In this document: one piece after another, positions 19,244-28,182 of the stretch
How positions within the stretch are numbered: position 1 is the stretch's first letter
Layout: each line of letters begins with the position of its first letter
DNA from: Vibrio sinaloensis
GTDB lineage: Bacteria; Pseudomonadota; Gammaproteobacteria; Enterobacterales; Vibrionaceae
NCBI RefSeq assembly: GCF_023195835.1
Contig: NZ_CP096199.1
Span: forward strand, 1,426,001 to 1,490,000
DNA length: 64,000 nucleotides
Direction: 5' to 3'
Notes under the pieces: generated by a model
Database searches by the model: none
The model's input: only the letters and a program-made list of their open reading frames with translations
What the model was told of the DNA's origin: nothing
Position numbers and translations under genes: made by a program

Positions 19244-20164
19244 ATGAGTTTTTCGGTAGATTTATTTATGTTGTACAGTCGCTATACTTCCTATCAGCTT
19301 GGCATTTTCTCGATACTGTTTGCCTCAGTCTTATGGGGTACTACAGGTACAGTTGCTAGTTTAGCGCCAGATATTAGCTCTCTAGCAATAGGCGCTTTTT
19401 CAATGGGTGTTGGTGGGCTTTTTCAAGCCGCACTATCTCGCAAACAATTGCTAAATGATTTCAAAAAGATTCTTATTCACAAGAGAAAATTAGCGATTAG
19501 CGCAATCGCTTTGGCTGCCTATCCATTAGCATTTTATTCCTCGATGAGGCTGGCTGGAGTCGCAATTGGTACCGTGATTTCTATTGCCACAACACCGTTT
19601 TTTGCGGTCATACTTGAGTGTCTATTTAGCAAAGGTAAAAAAATCACGAAAAAATGGTTGCTAAGCTTCTCTGTCGGAATTGCAGGCATCATGTTGTTGG
19701 TTTTCTCTGAGTCACCTGCAACCCATACAGTTGATAACTTGAGACTGATTGGCATCTTGTTGGGTTTTATTGCGGGTTTGTGTTATGCCGTCTATTCGTG
19801 GGTTGCTAAGACACTGATTGAACAGGGTGTCCAATCCCAATCGGCTTTAGGCAGTATTTTTGGTTTTGGTTCGTTAATTTTGCTCCCAACACTTTTGGTT
19901 ACTGGAGATAATCTTTTTGCATCAACAACCAATATTCTGGTAGTTGGCTATATGGCGTTGATTCCAATGGGGTTGGGTTATATTGCTTATGGATTTGGCC
20001 TAAGGTTTGTAACCGCCAGTAGTGCAAGTTTGATTACACTTTTTGAACCTGTTGTAGCAGCAGCTTTGGCAGTGGTGGTGGTTGGCGAGTCGATACCAAT
20101 GCTTGGATGGAGTGGCATCGGTTTAATCCTAATTTGTTTGTTGATTCAAGTGAAAGGTAGATAG
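19244..20164 (+). CDS. EamA-family (DMT superfamily) transporter
   Basis: 306 residues and about ten membrane helices in two EamA repeats: the first begins ILFASVLWGTTGTVAS, the second LRLIGILLGFIAGLCYAVYS. The closing part (ASLITLFEPVVAAALAVVVV) is typical of drug/metabolite exporters of amino acids or other small metabolites. ATG 19244 is the longest start; ATG 19268 (MLYSRY) would also keep the first helix. Probably controlled by the AraC-type gene just upstream. The substrate cannot be read from sequence. Confidence 0.85.
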   Translation: MSFSVDLFMLYSRYTSYQLGIFSILFASVLWGTTGTVASLAPDISSLAIGAFSMGVGGLFQAALSRKQLLNDFKKILIHKRKLAISAIALAAYPLAFYSSMRLAGVAIGTVISIATTPFFAVILECLFSKGKKITKKWLLSFSVGIAGIMLLVFSESPATHTVDNLRLIGILLGFIAGLCYAVYSWVAKTLIEQGVQSQSALGSIFGFGSLILLPTLLVTGDNLFASTTNILVVGYMALIPMGLGYIAYGFGLRFVTASSASLITLFEPVVAAALAVVVVGESIPMLGWSGIGLILICLLIQVKGR

Positions 20165-20518
20165 CCACCTACGAACCAACAGGTATAGATATTATCGTGT
20201 CTAGTTGTTTCCTATGTTAAGCAACTAGACTGACTGCTAACAAAGCTGTTCGATTATGATATATAAAGTCACACTAGGAAATGGCCCCCTCCAAGCGATT
20301 TTCCAATACCTATAATTATTCGTATATTACTAAATTAGCAACCTCGGTAACTCATTTATGTCCAGAAGTGTGCCAGCACCGTTCACGGCAAACACACATT
20401 TGCCGCTAAATGTGTTTAGATAAGTGCAAACCTTCATAAGTACAATTTGTCCAATAGGCTGTTGGACAAACTTTAGTACCCAATTTTGCAATAGTTGCCT
20501 GAGCAACGATCAAGCTCA

Positions 20519-20541
20519 GTTGTTGTAGAATCTGCAACAAC
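20519..20541. repeat. 23-bp near-perfect palindrome
   Basis: Arms GTTGTTGTAGA and TCTGCAACAAC around a single A pair at 11 positions, one of them G-T. No T-run follows. It could be an operator or an RNA hairpin upstream of the small gene at 20697. Confidence 0.5.
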
Positions 20542-20696
20542 TCATGTCTTCCCCTAAGTTGATTCCTTGTCTTCGTTCTAACGGCAGTCTAGCTGACTTT
20601 GCTATATTATCTAAACAGCCTAACAGGTTGTGTGCGAAAGTAGACCAGCAAAGAGCCGGTTGAGGATACTAAATATAAGTAGTGAATGAGGACATG

Positions 20697-20825
20697 ATGA
20701 CTAGTACACTTGTAATATTGGCAATCTTAGTCGTTGGCGTTGCAATAGGCATTTTAACGCTGAATGCACCGCGCCTTTCAGGTTGGGCGCACAGAAAAAT
20801 TCGCGAGCGGGAACGGTCTATTTAA
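20697..20825 (+). CDS. small single-span membrane protein
   Basis: A 42-codon gene starting MTSTLVILAILVVG. GAGG at 20688-20691 is five bases from ATG 20697 (ATG 20694 directly upstream would add one Met). One hydrophobic helix (residues about 4-22) is followed by a strongly basic tail, WAHRKIRERER, as expected for an N-out, C-in bitopic small membrane protein. No family is recognised. The ribosome site, the clean helix and the basic C-flank support it being real in an otherwise non-coding region. The role is unknown. Confidence 0.6.
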   Translation: MTSTLVILAILVVGVAIGILTLNAPRLSGWAHRKIRERERSI

Positions 20826-21161
20826 TATCAATACATCTCAAGCTTTAGTCACTGTCACCACCTTAGCACGGTGAGCGCGGTAACCACCCTTATGTTAGAC
20901 ATTTCATAATGAGTCATTGTTTGGCATTAAAACTCACGATGTGCAAAAGATTCGCACTGTATGCGGGGTAAATTTCAACGATTCTATTCACATCTGCGCA
21001 TTTATATTCATTGGTCAATATTCACATGCTAACTAAGAATCAGAAGTGTTAGGATCCGTCCTTGATGTCATGCTTTTAGAAGAGGGTGTTCTTTTTGCAC
21101 AACAATAAAGCCAAAGTCTTGTCTCACTAATTGCAAAGAGTGGATTGACTCATATTTTTCA

Positions 21162-21236
21162 TGGACACCAATTGTTCGCGTTAATTTTGCACTTTGGACA
21201 CCGCTTTGGTTACCAAAAAAATTTTATTTGGACACC
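21162..21236. repeat. three TGGACACC repeats at 33-34 bp
   Basis: Direct repeats at 21162-21169, 21195-21202 and 21229-21236. The spacing of about three helical turns suggests a protein-binding array or an expression-control region, but no gene depends on it in an obvious way. Confidence 0.45.
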
Positions 21237-21373
21237 AGATGGTCACCGCGTGATTTTTGCGTGTTTGGTGAATTTGCGATGGTGAATAAACCTGAATGAA
21301 AATGCACTTAACAATAACGGAGTAGGGTGAAGGTCTAGGATTTAATGAATACCAAAGTTAGGCTGCTAGAAAC

Positions 21374-21402
21374 AACAAAGCCCGCAAGTTAGCGGGCTTT
21401 GT
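21374..21402 (-). terminator. terminator of the tRNA-Val transcript
   Basis: In the minus sense, AAAGCCCGC - TAACTT - GCGGGCTTT followed by GTTGTTT: a strong GC stem with U-rich tail, directly downstream of the two tRNA genes. Confidence 0.8.
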
Positions 21403-21424
21403 GCTTGTTCTATAAGAACGAATA

Positions 21425-21501
21425 TGGTGGATCCGGGCGAACTCGAATCGCCGACCCCCGCCATGTCAAGGCGGTACTCTAACCAACTGAGCTACGGATC
21501 C
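21425..21501 (-). tRNA. tRNA-Val (anticodon GAC)
   Basis: 77 nt with encoded CCA. In the minus sense the acceptor GGATCCG pairs with CGGATCC, the anticodon stem is CCGCC/GGCGG around loop TTGACAT (GAC), and the T-loop is TTCGAGT. Second of a tandem pair. Confidence 0.95.
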
Positions 21502-21538
21502 AGATTGTACTCTTTTTGCATTTGTATGCAGTAAGGAG

Positions 21539-21615
21539 TGGTGGGTCCGGGCGAACTCGAATCGCCGACCCCTACCATGTCAAGGTAGTACTCTAACCAA
21601 CTGAGCTACGGACCC
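21539..21615 (-). tRNA. tRNA-Val (anticodon GAC)
   Basis: 77 nt with encoded CCA; acceptor GGGTCCG/CGGACCC, anticodon stem CTACC/GGTAG around TTGACAT. It differs from its neighbour only in compensated stem pairs, so it is a recent tandem duplicate kept functional. First of the pair in transcription order. Confidence 0.95.
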
Positions 21616-21778
21616 ATTCCTTAAGAACGAGATGGATGTTACCGAGACTTATTCGTTCGTGCAAGCCCATTTTTATCGATTTGAACTCGTTTGCTCTTTA
21701 TCTAAGCGAATTGTTGCTGTTTTATTCACGCTAGAATAAAAAACGTGCATTAAATCACATAGATATCTCTCACTATTT

Positions 21779-22417
21779 TTAGCGACCACGGCCATCAAAC
21801 ATCACGATGATGGTTTTGGTGATAATGCTTAAATCCATGCTCAGCCACGAACGTAACGAACAGAGCGATAATGCATAGCTGTGGTCAAAGCCTACTTTAC
21901 GGCGCACATCATCAATACAGGTATCGTACCCTTGGTTGACTTGAGCAAGGCCGGTAATCCCTGGCATCACACCATAGGTACGATCAGCAAAGTAAGGAAT
22001 CGCCGTTTCAAGTTTGTGGTAAAAGCTTGGGCGCTCTGGTCGCGGACCAATCAACGACATGTCTCCCTTTACCACGTTGAACAGTTGCGGGATTTCATCA
22101 AGGCGAGTCTTACGCAAGAATCTGCCCACCGGTGTTATACGCGGGTCGTTCTCTGTGGCCCAAACCGCGCCAGTACGCTGCTCTGCATCTTGGTACATGG
22201 TGCGAAACTTAATGATCTCGAAAAACATCATTTTGTCCGGAGTCGATTTACCGACTCTTAACTGTTTGTAAAACACAGGGCCAGGCGAGGATACCTTAAT
22301 CGCTAGGGCAATAAACGGCATGAGTGGGCTAAAAAGCAGTAGAGCGAATAATGCGCCAAACAAGTCGAATAAACGTTTAGCAAGCCAGATTGAGTAGTGT
22401 GTTGATACGTTGCTCAT
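21779..22417 (-). CDS. sypR: SypR-like initiating sugar-phosphate transferase
   Basis: 212 residues of the bacterial sugar transferase family, which moves a sugar-1-phosphate from its nucleotide to undecaprenyl phosphate and so starts a polysaccharide repeat unit. An N-terminal hydrophobic hairpin (LFDLFGALFALLLFSPLMPF) anchors it; catalytic motifs are KFRTM, the RLDEIPQL Asp-Glu pair, and IGPRPERP. It lacks the large multi-span N-terminal domain of WbaP/WcaJ, so it is the minimal type. Last gene of the syp operon, 9 bp after sypQ. No clear terminator follows before the tRNA genes. Confidence 0.87.
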   Translation of the reverse strand: MSNVSTHYSIWLAKRLFDLFGALFALLLFSPLMPFIALAIKVSSPGPVFYKQLRVGKSTPDKMMFFEIIKFRTMYQDAEQRTGAVWATENDPRITPVGRFLRKTRLDEIPQLFNVVKGDMSLIGPRPERPSFYHKLETAIPYFADRTYGVMPGITGLAQVNQGYDTCIDDVRRKVGFDHSYALSLCSLRSWLSMDLSIITKTIIVMFDGRGR

Positions 22418-22426
22418 AATCGTTCC

Positions 22427-23614
22427 TTATTGGTCTACACGAGACCATTTTCCTGATTCCAGTCCAAGTAAATAACGAAGTCCGCCGATCAAATTGGCCC
22501 AATGTCCGGCGACAATGTAATGCACTAAAGTGCAAATCTTGTGGCGAAAGACGCTTGGGAAGTGATGGCGTAATAGTGCAAGTGCATAGATAGCCAGTTG
22601 GCTTATCAGAGCCAGTGTGAATAGTGGGTAGTTAGCTAGCAGGGCAGAGGTAAACAAGCATACCAGCAGCAAATAAGGGGTCAGTAAGCGTAGCCCTTTA
22701 CCCGAAAAGAAAGCAAAGGCGACGCCGCGGTACTTGGGTAAAAACATATCAAACAGCAAAATGGCTTGCTGCATGTTGCCCGCAGAAATGCGCAATCTAC
22801 GCTGATAATCGCTGGCAGTGTTGGTTGCCTCCATCTCTAACGCCATAATCCGAGGTTCGTGGGTGGCTAGGTAGCCTCGGCGAACGATTTGCATCGGAAT
22901 AATGAAGTCATCATTGATGGTGTTGCTGTCCATCGGCTCGAACAATGCGGTGCGGAACAAGTAGAAAGCCCCGTGCGCGCCTAAGGTTGAGCCGAGTTTG
23001 GATTCATTCATTTTGACCTGGCTTTGATACTGCCAGTAGCGATTCTCTCCCTCATTATTCGTCGCAAACAGTTGATAATGGCCATTGACGACACCGACTT
23101 TAGGGTTGTGAAAATGTTGATTGGCAAGCCACAAAGCGTCGACAGATATCAAGGCCGACACATCACTGAGAGCGGCGATGTCGGTATCTATGCTAGCAAT
23201 ATGCTGGTTCAAGATGGCGACTTTGCCTTGATTGCATTCAAACGCAAGAATCTCAAAGTGAGTGTCGCTACAGATCGCTTCTTGAATCGTTTGTTCGGCA
23301 ATCTCAACGGTTTTGTCAGTGCATCCGTCGCAAACAATAATGACTTTGAACTTGTCTCGCGGGTAGTCTAAGCACGCTAAGTTGCGTATCTTTTCCGCTA
23401 TCCATAGCTGCTCGTTATACGCTGGAACCAATATAGTCACCGACAGACACTGCTTATCCTGATTGTCTGGTTTGTAGCCGCGAGCAACCGACTCAACTGA
23501 TTGGTTGGGCGTTTTTTTTGAATACCAAGCCAGCAGCATGGGATAAGCGACATGGTGATAACAAACCAAGAATGCGCTTAGTACAAACGTCGTGATTAGA
23601 ATAACCTCAGTCAT
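22427..23614 (-). CDS. sypQ: SypQ-like membrane glycosyltransferase, family 2
   Basis: 395 residues: an N-terminal membrane helix, a cytosolic GT-A domain (VTILVPAYNEQLWI; VIIVCDGCTDKT; ALSDVSAL), an acceptor-site stretch (NDDFIIPMQIVRRGY) and a QRRLR segment, then three to four C-terminal helices. The plan resembles PgaC-like polymerising enzymes, as described for SypQ. Overlaps sypP by 4 bp, so the two are coupled. It would add sugars to the lipid-linked or growing polysaccharide on the inner face of the membrane; the sugar is unknown. Confidence 0.83.
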   Translation of the reverse strand: MTEVILITTFVLSAFLVCYHHVAYPMLLAWYSKKTPNQSVESVARGYKPDNQDKQCLSVTILVPAYNEQLWIAEKIRNLACLDYPRDKFKVIIVCDGCTDKTVEIAEQTIQEAICSDTHFEILAFECNQGKVAILNQHIASIDTDIAALSDVSALISVDALWLANQHFHNPKVGVVNGHYQLFATNNEGENRYWQYQSQVKMNESKLGSTLGAHGAFYLFRTALFEPMDSNTINDDFIIPMQIVRRGYLATHEPRIMALEMEATNTASDYQRRLRISAGNMQQAILLFDMFLPKYRGVAFAFFSGKGLRLLTPYLLLVCLFTSALLANYPLFTLALISQLAIYALALLRHHFPSVFRHKICTLVHYIVAGHWANLIGGLRYLLGLESGKWSRVDQ

Positions 23615-24699
23615 GCGTGTTTCTCCGTCGTCAATGACTCATAAGCTTGGATCATGGTGCGAATATCATTGTGTTGCAGGACGAATTGGCGTGGTGACAC
23701 GGTTTGCTCGGCGCTAAGCTTGTCGCTGATCATCGCAGCCAATCCGCTTGGGTTGTCGGCTTCGACCACTGAACCGGTGCAAGGGCAGATGGTTTCTTCG
23801 CTGGCGCCGACTTGAGTAGCAACAGTGACAGTGTCACACGCTTGAGCTTCTAAAGTCGAAAGCGGGAAACCTTCACTGCGCGACGGTAGACAGAACAGGT
23901 CGAGTGATTGATAAAAACGCACCATTTCAGTCACCAGCCCTAAAAAGGTGACTCGATGTTGGATATTGAGCTCACATGCCAGTGCCTCCAATGCTGCGCG
24001 CTGAGAGCCCGTACCCGCCAAAGCCAAATGCACATCTTCCGGTAGCAGGGCTAAAGCGCGAAGCAGAACATCGTGGCCTTTGACATGCTCAAGTCGGCCC
24101 GCGCAGCCAATCAGCGTCACCTCGGTTGCAAGACCCAAGGTTTGTCGAGCAAGCAACTTGGAGCCAGGCTTGAATTTCTCACAATCGACACCGTTTTTGA
24201 TCACAGTGACAGGGTGAGAGAAATGCTGATGAATCTGCTGTCGAACCAGTTCTGCATCGGCAACCCATTTGGGGCGAGCGATATGAACAGCAAGAGATTG
24301 AATGTGGCGATGACTTGGGTTGCCAAAGTGCCATGCATCATGCTCAGTATGAATACAGGTCTTGACCTGAGCTAACCGAGCCGCACAGCCAGCATATAAA
24401 ATCGGGCCAATGTGGTGGGTGTGAACCACATCAGGTTTGAGAACGCGAAACAGGCGATAAAGCTGAAGCAAGGCTTTGACACTGACGCCAGAGGGCTTAT
24501 CAAGAAACAGGATTTTGTCGCGGTACTGCTCAAGCCTTGGCCACTGTTTTAGTGCTTGGTGCTTGTTGCCCTCAAGACTAATCAGTAGGGTGCGCTGTCG
24601 AGACGACGAAAAAGACAGCATGTCCAGCGCCAATGATTCGAGCCCGCCTGGGGCTAAATGCTGTACGACATGGACGATCAATTTAGTGGGTAGAGTCAT
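23611..24699 (-). CDS. sypP: SypP-like glycosyltransferase, GT4
   Basis: 362 residues, GT-B fold. The N-terminal HLAPGGLESLALDML opening and C-terminal SRSEGFPLSTLEAQACD (E-x7-E) are GT4 marks of retaining glycosyltransferases. GAGG eight bases before ATG 24699 supports the start. It heads the sypPQR unit: the 115 bp before it hold a sigma-54 promoter sequence at 24740-24755. Donor and acceptor cannot be read from sequence. Confidence 0.84.
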   Translation of the reverse strand: MTLPTKLIVHVVQHLAPGGLESLALDMLSFSSSRQRTLLISLEGNKHQALKQWPRLEQYRDKILFLDKPSGVSVKALLQLYRLFRVLKPDVVHTHHIGPILYAGCAARLAQVKTCIHTEHDAWHFGNPSHRHIQSLAVHIARPKWVADAELVRQQIHQHFSHPVTVIKNGVDCEKFKPGSKLLARQTLGLATEVTLIGCAGRLEHVKGHDVLLRALALLPEDVHLALAGTGSQRAALEALACELNIQHRVTFLGLVTEMVRFYQSLDLFCLPSRSEGFPLSTLEAQACDTVTVATQVGASEETICPCTGSVVEADNPSGLAAMISDKLSAEQTVSPRQFVLQHNDIRTMIQAYESLTTEKHA

Positions 24700-24739
24700 A
24701 GCGACGCCTCATAACTGTTATCAAAACTATTGATAAGAT

Positions 24740-24755
24740 TGCATGGAGCGTGCCA
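24740..24755 (-). promoter_or_regulatory. sigma-54 promoter of sypPQR
   Basis: In the minus sense TGGCACGCTCCATGCA: the -24 TGGCACG and -12 ATGCA elements with exactly ten bases between GG and GC. It lies 41 bp upstream of the sypP start. Confidence 0.75.
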
Positions 24756-24803
24756 GAAATTATTTCTATTATTATCAGTTAGTTATGTTGCTTTTGGCGC
24801 GGT

Positions 24804-24818
24804 TTTTCATCTTGCTAG
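24804..24818. promoter_or_regulatory. possible SypG enhancer upstream of sypP
   Basis: TTTTCA-TCT-TGCTAG, a diverged form of the TTCTCA-N3-TG element seen before sypA and sypM, 49 bp upstream of the sigma-54 sequence and overlapping the 3' end of sypO. Weak on sequence alone; the position supports it. Confidence 0.4.
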
Positions 24819-26269
24819 TCAATCTGATTTTCAATTGTGAAGCGCGGTTTGACATTGGGAATATGAGTGATAACCGGAGCACCAGTAATGGCTTCAATTT
24901 CATCGCGGCGACGCACGGATGAATCAAAGAGTTCAATTAAGGTAGCGACACCCGCCCCCAAGCCTAGCCCTGCAACAATCCCGGCAATAATAAATACCAG
25001 CAATGGTAGGTTGGCGGGCCGACTAGGTGTATAAGGCAAGTCGATGATCTTTACTCGTTTGTTTTGCTCGAACACACCTAAAGAGCCAGTAAGCTGTGCC
25101 ATTTCATAGCGCTGAATTAACTCATCATAGAGCTGACGTTTAATCTCAGCATTCCGCACCAAGCGATGCATGGTTTTGGCGTTGTCACCAAATTGATTGG
25201 CCTCACGCTCGAGCGTTTCAATCATAGATTGTAAGCTTTTGGTTTCTTCAGTTAACGACTCATAGCGGCTGCGAACAATTTGTAAGCTTTGCAATTGAGT
25301 GACCAGTAACGGCTGCACATCGCCAATGTCGCGCAGTTGGTTGCTGGTGGCAATTCCCCATAACTGATCACTACTGATATCGGGTTGGTCACTACTGAGC
25401 AGCAGTTTGCGTTCGTTCTCTAAACGACGAAGCTCGCGCTCTTTACCTTGAACTAGGCTGTGTTGGTCGGTGTATTTGGCTTTAAGTAAGGTTAACTCAC
25501 TACGAATATCGATGATTTGGTCTTCAATTTTGCCTACCACAGGGTTGGTTTTCGACAATTGCTGGTCGAGTGACCCCAAACTGCGTTCAACCCCGGCCAG
25601 TTCCGCTTTCTTCTCAGCATAGCTTTGCTTCAATGAGGCCAAGCGGCCGAGGGCTTGCGACTGCATTTCGGGGGTAACAGAGGCAAATCGGTTTTTGAAA
25701 TCCGCTAATTCATTTTCCGCGATATCTAACTCTTGGCGGCGTTTCTCTATATGAATCGCTAGAAATTCTGATGAATCTTGGATCGACGAACGCTCTGGCG
25801 CGAGCAGTTGCTCGATAAAATGTTCGCTGATCGACTCTAGCATCTGCTTCATCCCATCGGGTCTGGGTGCCGATAACGAGATTTGCAAAAAGTCTTTACC
25901 AGGTTGAGTGATGGTTAAACTGCTGGAGAGCTTATTGATGACATAGTCTTTGTCTTCAGGCGACATATCATCGTGAATCAAATTGTGTTCTTTGGCCACC
26001 GCACTCAATACATGGCGACTTTTTAGCAATGTGCTGAGCGCATTGAGGCGCTCTTTGAGCATGGTGGATACCGCGATGTCTTCTAGGAATGGGTTCATTT
26101 TCGCGGTTTCCTGAATCAACATCGAGGTATGCGATACATAAGTGGTCGGCGCCACTTTGCCAATCAATAAGCCGACAAAGGGTAGGATCAACACAGGTAC
26201 GACGATCACATAGCGTTGTCGCCATGCGGCATTGAGTATCACGATCAAACGCAGTTTCAACTGATTCAT
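24815..26269 (-). CDS. sypO: SypO-like Wzz chain-length regulator
   Basis: 484 residues with the Wzz/PCP plan: membrane helix near residues 20-38 (VIVVPVLILPFVGLLIG), a long periplasmic coiled-coil region (about 150-400, e.g. KKAELAGVERSLGSLDQQL), then the proline-containing segment PYTPSRPANLPLL and a second membrane helix near 430-452. No kinase domain is fused, matching the separate SypD. It would set polysaccharide length and work with the SypC channel. Its ATG overlaps the sypN stop (ATGA). Confidence 0.87.
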   Translation of the reverse strand: MNQLKLRLIVILNAAWRQRYVIVVPVLILPFVGLLIGKVAPTTYVSHTSMLIQETAKMNPFLEDIAVSTMLKERLNALSTLLKSRHVLSAVAKEHNLIHDDMSPEDKDYVINKLSSSLTITQPGKDFLQISLSAPRPDGMKQMLESISEHFIEQLLAPERSSIQDSSEFLAIHIEKRRQELDIAENELADFKNRFASVTPEMQSQALGRLASLKQSYAEKKAELAGVERSLGSLDQQLSKTNPVVGKIEDQIIDIRSELTLLKAKYTDQHSLVQGKERELRRLENERKLLLSSDQPDISSDQLWGIATSNQLRDIGDVQPLLVTQLQSLQIVRSRYESLTEETKSLQSMIETLEREANQFGDNAKTMHRLVRNAEIKRQLYDELIQRYEMAQLTGSLGVFEQNKRVKIIDLPYTPSRPANLPLLVFIIAGIVAGLGLGAGVATLIELFDSSVRRRDEIEAITGAPVITHIPNVKPRFTIENQID

Positions 26270-27381
26270 AATGACTCCAATAAGCTAGTCAGTTGGGTTG
26301 AGCGGGCATCCCAACTGTAGGCACTAATGTCTGCTGCGGGGTGAGTATTACCACTGATAGCGATCTGCTTGAGTGCGGCGGAAAATTCATCAGCGTTGTT
26401 GACCACGCTGACTGAATGTCGATAAGGGGTCAGTGCAGGAAATGGAGTACCAATGACTGCGCTACCAGCGGCGAGATACTCCAGTAGCTTAAGTGGGCTG
26501 CATGAGGCGATTTGTTCGTTGTTGACAAAAGGAAGCAAGCTCACGTCCCAGTGTTGGCTATAGCTCGGCAACTGAGCGTGGGGACGCATACCCAAATAGT
26601 GCACGTTAATCAACTTGGGTAGCGGGTTGTGATTAAGCTCAATAGGCCCGATGAAGACGAAATCCCACTCGGGGTTATCGGCGCACACCTGATGGATTAA
26701 AGGATAATCCAACCAGCTAGAAAGGCTGCCATAAAAGCCCGCGATTTTTCGACTGGCACTGGGGAGGTCGCTGGCACGCTGACATGGAGTGCTAAAAAGC
26801 TGAGTATCCACGCCATGGGGAAGGTAGTGCCCCTTAGACGACGGGAACTTAGCCAGAAGCGCTGAACTCGCGGCGAAAATCAGATCGGCCTGTTGCGCGA
26901 GCTTGTTCTCGTGTTGCTGAACAATCGAGTGATCAACACCTGCAAGAGCAGAGAAGTCATCACCGCAATAGTAGACCACCGCAGATTCGCCCAAATGACC
27001 ACAAAGATCTGCCGCGGTCGGCAGTGAGGTCCATAAAATGGGATCATTGAGGCCCAAACCCTCAATCATCGGCTTAAGCTGCAGGCACATTATCCATTTG
27101 GCGAATGAACGCGCTAACGGTGAGCGCGGCGCTGGCAAGGTTTTGATGTTGGCGATGGTGATATTGTGCGGGGGCACCTTGCTCGAACGATAACCGCTTT
27201 TACCGCGACCAAGTAACTTAAGTGCTGCGCGGCGGAGGTCGTGACGGTTGAGCTTGGGCTGTCTTAACCCAATCGAGTTGACCCACAGAACCTTGCGCTG
27301 CTTGGCTAAGCGGGTGATCAAGTGTTGAGTACTCGAAGGCAGACCGCCAAAGTCTTCACCAAAAACAATTAAATCACGCAT
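26266..27381 (-). CDS. sypN: SypN-like glycosyltransferase
   Basis: 371 residues, GT-B type. The opening VFGEDFGGLPSSTQHLITRL and the C-terminal nucleotide-sugar site CSPLKLLEYLAAGSAVIGTP resemble GT1/GT4-like enzymes that act on polysaccharide precursors. No membrane helix. Overlaps sypM by 8 bp and sypO by 4 bp, so it is embedded in the sypMNO unit. The transferred sugar is unknown. Confidence 0.82.
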   Translation of the reverse strand: MRDLIVFGEDFGGLPSSTQHLITRLAKQRKVLWVNSIGLRQPKLNRHDLRRAALKLLGRGKSGYRSSKVPPHNITIANIKTLPAPRSPLARSFAKWIMCLQLKPMIEGLGLNDPILWTSLPTAADLCGHLGESAVVYYCGDDFSALAGVDHSIVQQHENKLAQQADLIFAASSALLAKFPSSKGHYLPHGVDTQLFSTPCQRASDLPSASRKIAGFYGSLSSWLDYPLIHQVCADNPEWDFVFIGPIELNHNPLPKLINVHYLGMRPHAQLPSYSQHWDVSLLPFVNNEQIASCSPLKLLEYLAAGSAVIGTPFPALTPYRHSVSVVNNADEFSAALKQIAISGNTHPAADISAYSWDARSTQLTSLLESL

Positions 27382-28102
27382 GAGATTCTCCTTGTGCTAG
27401 ATGTCGGATCACACGGGCGGGATTACCAGCCGCGACGACAAAGGGCGGAAGACTTTTAGTGACCACACTTCCAGTGCCGACTATGGTGCCTTGACCGATA
27501 GTGACATTGGGACACACCGTCACATTGGTCCCCAGCCATACATCACGCTCTAACACGATTTGGCCCACATCTTCGTCATTGTCACCAAACCCTTGGGCGC
27601 GCTGCTTGGCATCGAAAGCGTGCCCAGAATAGCCAAACAGGAAAGCTCGGCCAGCGATTCTTACGTTGTCATTAATCACTACACGGGTGCCGACTGCGAT
27701 GGTGCTTTGCCAACCGATATCGACGTTGCTACCAATGATCAATTGCGGATCGCCAGATTGTGGCCGGCCGCTAAACGTGGTTTGGCCTGATATACGGCAG
27801 TGATTGCCAACTGAAATCGACAGTGGGCCAGAAACAAAGGGGACGCCGCCAAACAGGTATAAACCCTTGCCGCAGTCTTGAGTTCGGCCTTTAAATGCTG
27901 GCGTGTATATCACCAGTCGAGCGATTGTGCTTACGAGCGAGGTGATGGTTTTATAGCTCACATAGATAAGTTTATTGACTAGCGCTGGGGTAGGGAGATC
28001 ACTGGCGCGTACCGTTTTCAAAATGAGAAACAATTTGCGATAAGCCGGTTTGTCGTGATGTTGCAGCCAAACCTTAAAGTGATTGATCTGTTGTGCCAAC
28101 AT
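27374..28102 (-). CDS. sypM: SypM-like left-handed beta-helix acetyltransferase
   Basis: Hexapeptide-repeat acyltransferase (CysE/LacA/NodL group) that would O-acetylate the syp polysaccharide. The repeats run through about LIIGSNVDIGWQSTIAVGTR and VWLGTNVTVCPNVTIGQGTI, ending GNPARVIRHL. The frame opens at a TTG (28156), but ATG 28102 (MLAQQINHF) has GGAG seven bases upstream, and the upstream part holds a sigma-54-like -24 element, so I choose 28102, giving 242 residues. Head of the sypMNO unit. Acetyl-CoA use is family knowledge; the target is inferred. Confidence 0.82.
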   Translation of the reverse strand: MLAQQINHFKVWLQHHDKPAYRKLFLILKTVRASDLPTPALVNKLIYVSYKTITSLVSTIARLVIYTPAFKGRTQDCGKGLYLFGGVPFVSGPLSISVGNHCRISGQTTFSGRPQSGDPQLIIGSNVDIGWQSTIAVGTRVVINDNVRIAGRAFLFGYSGHAFDAKQRAQGFGDNDEDVGQIVLERDVWLGTNVTVCPNVTIGQGTIVGTGSVVTKSLPPFVVAAGNPARVIRHLAQGESHA

Positions 28103-28139
28103 AGGTGCACTCCGAAAAAAAGAACCGTACCTGCTCTGT

Positions 28140-28155
28140 TTCATGGAATGTGCCA
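28140..28155 (-). promoter_or_regulatory. sigma-54-like promoter of sypMNO, weak -12
   Basis: In the minus sense TGGCACATTCCATGAA: a good -24 TGGCACA, but GA where the -12 GC should be. It lies 38 bp before the chosen sypM start and about 50 bp from a perfect enhancer-type palindrome. Confidence 0.5.
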
Positions 28156-28182
28156 AAATATAAAATCAATAAATTCAGATGC

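Larger units (their letters stand above)
20165..21376. other. largely non-coding region before the tRNA genes
   Basis: About 1.2 kb with one small accepted gene (20697-20825), a near-perfect 23-bp palindrome (20519-20541), an 8-bp stem with 6-nt loop near 20392-20414 (ACACATTT/AAATGTGT), and three spaced copies of TGGACACC (21162-21236). I found no other coding sequence in it. Confidence 0.5.

Noticed and set aside
21425..21615. tRNA-Val pair as a mobile-element attachment site
   Set aside because: No integrase nearby and no repeated tRNA 3' end beyond the two full genes.
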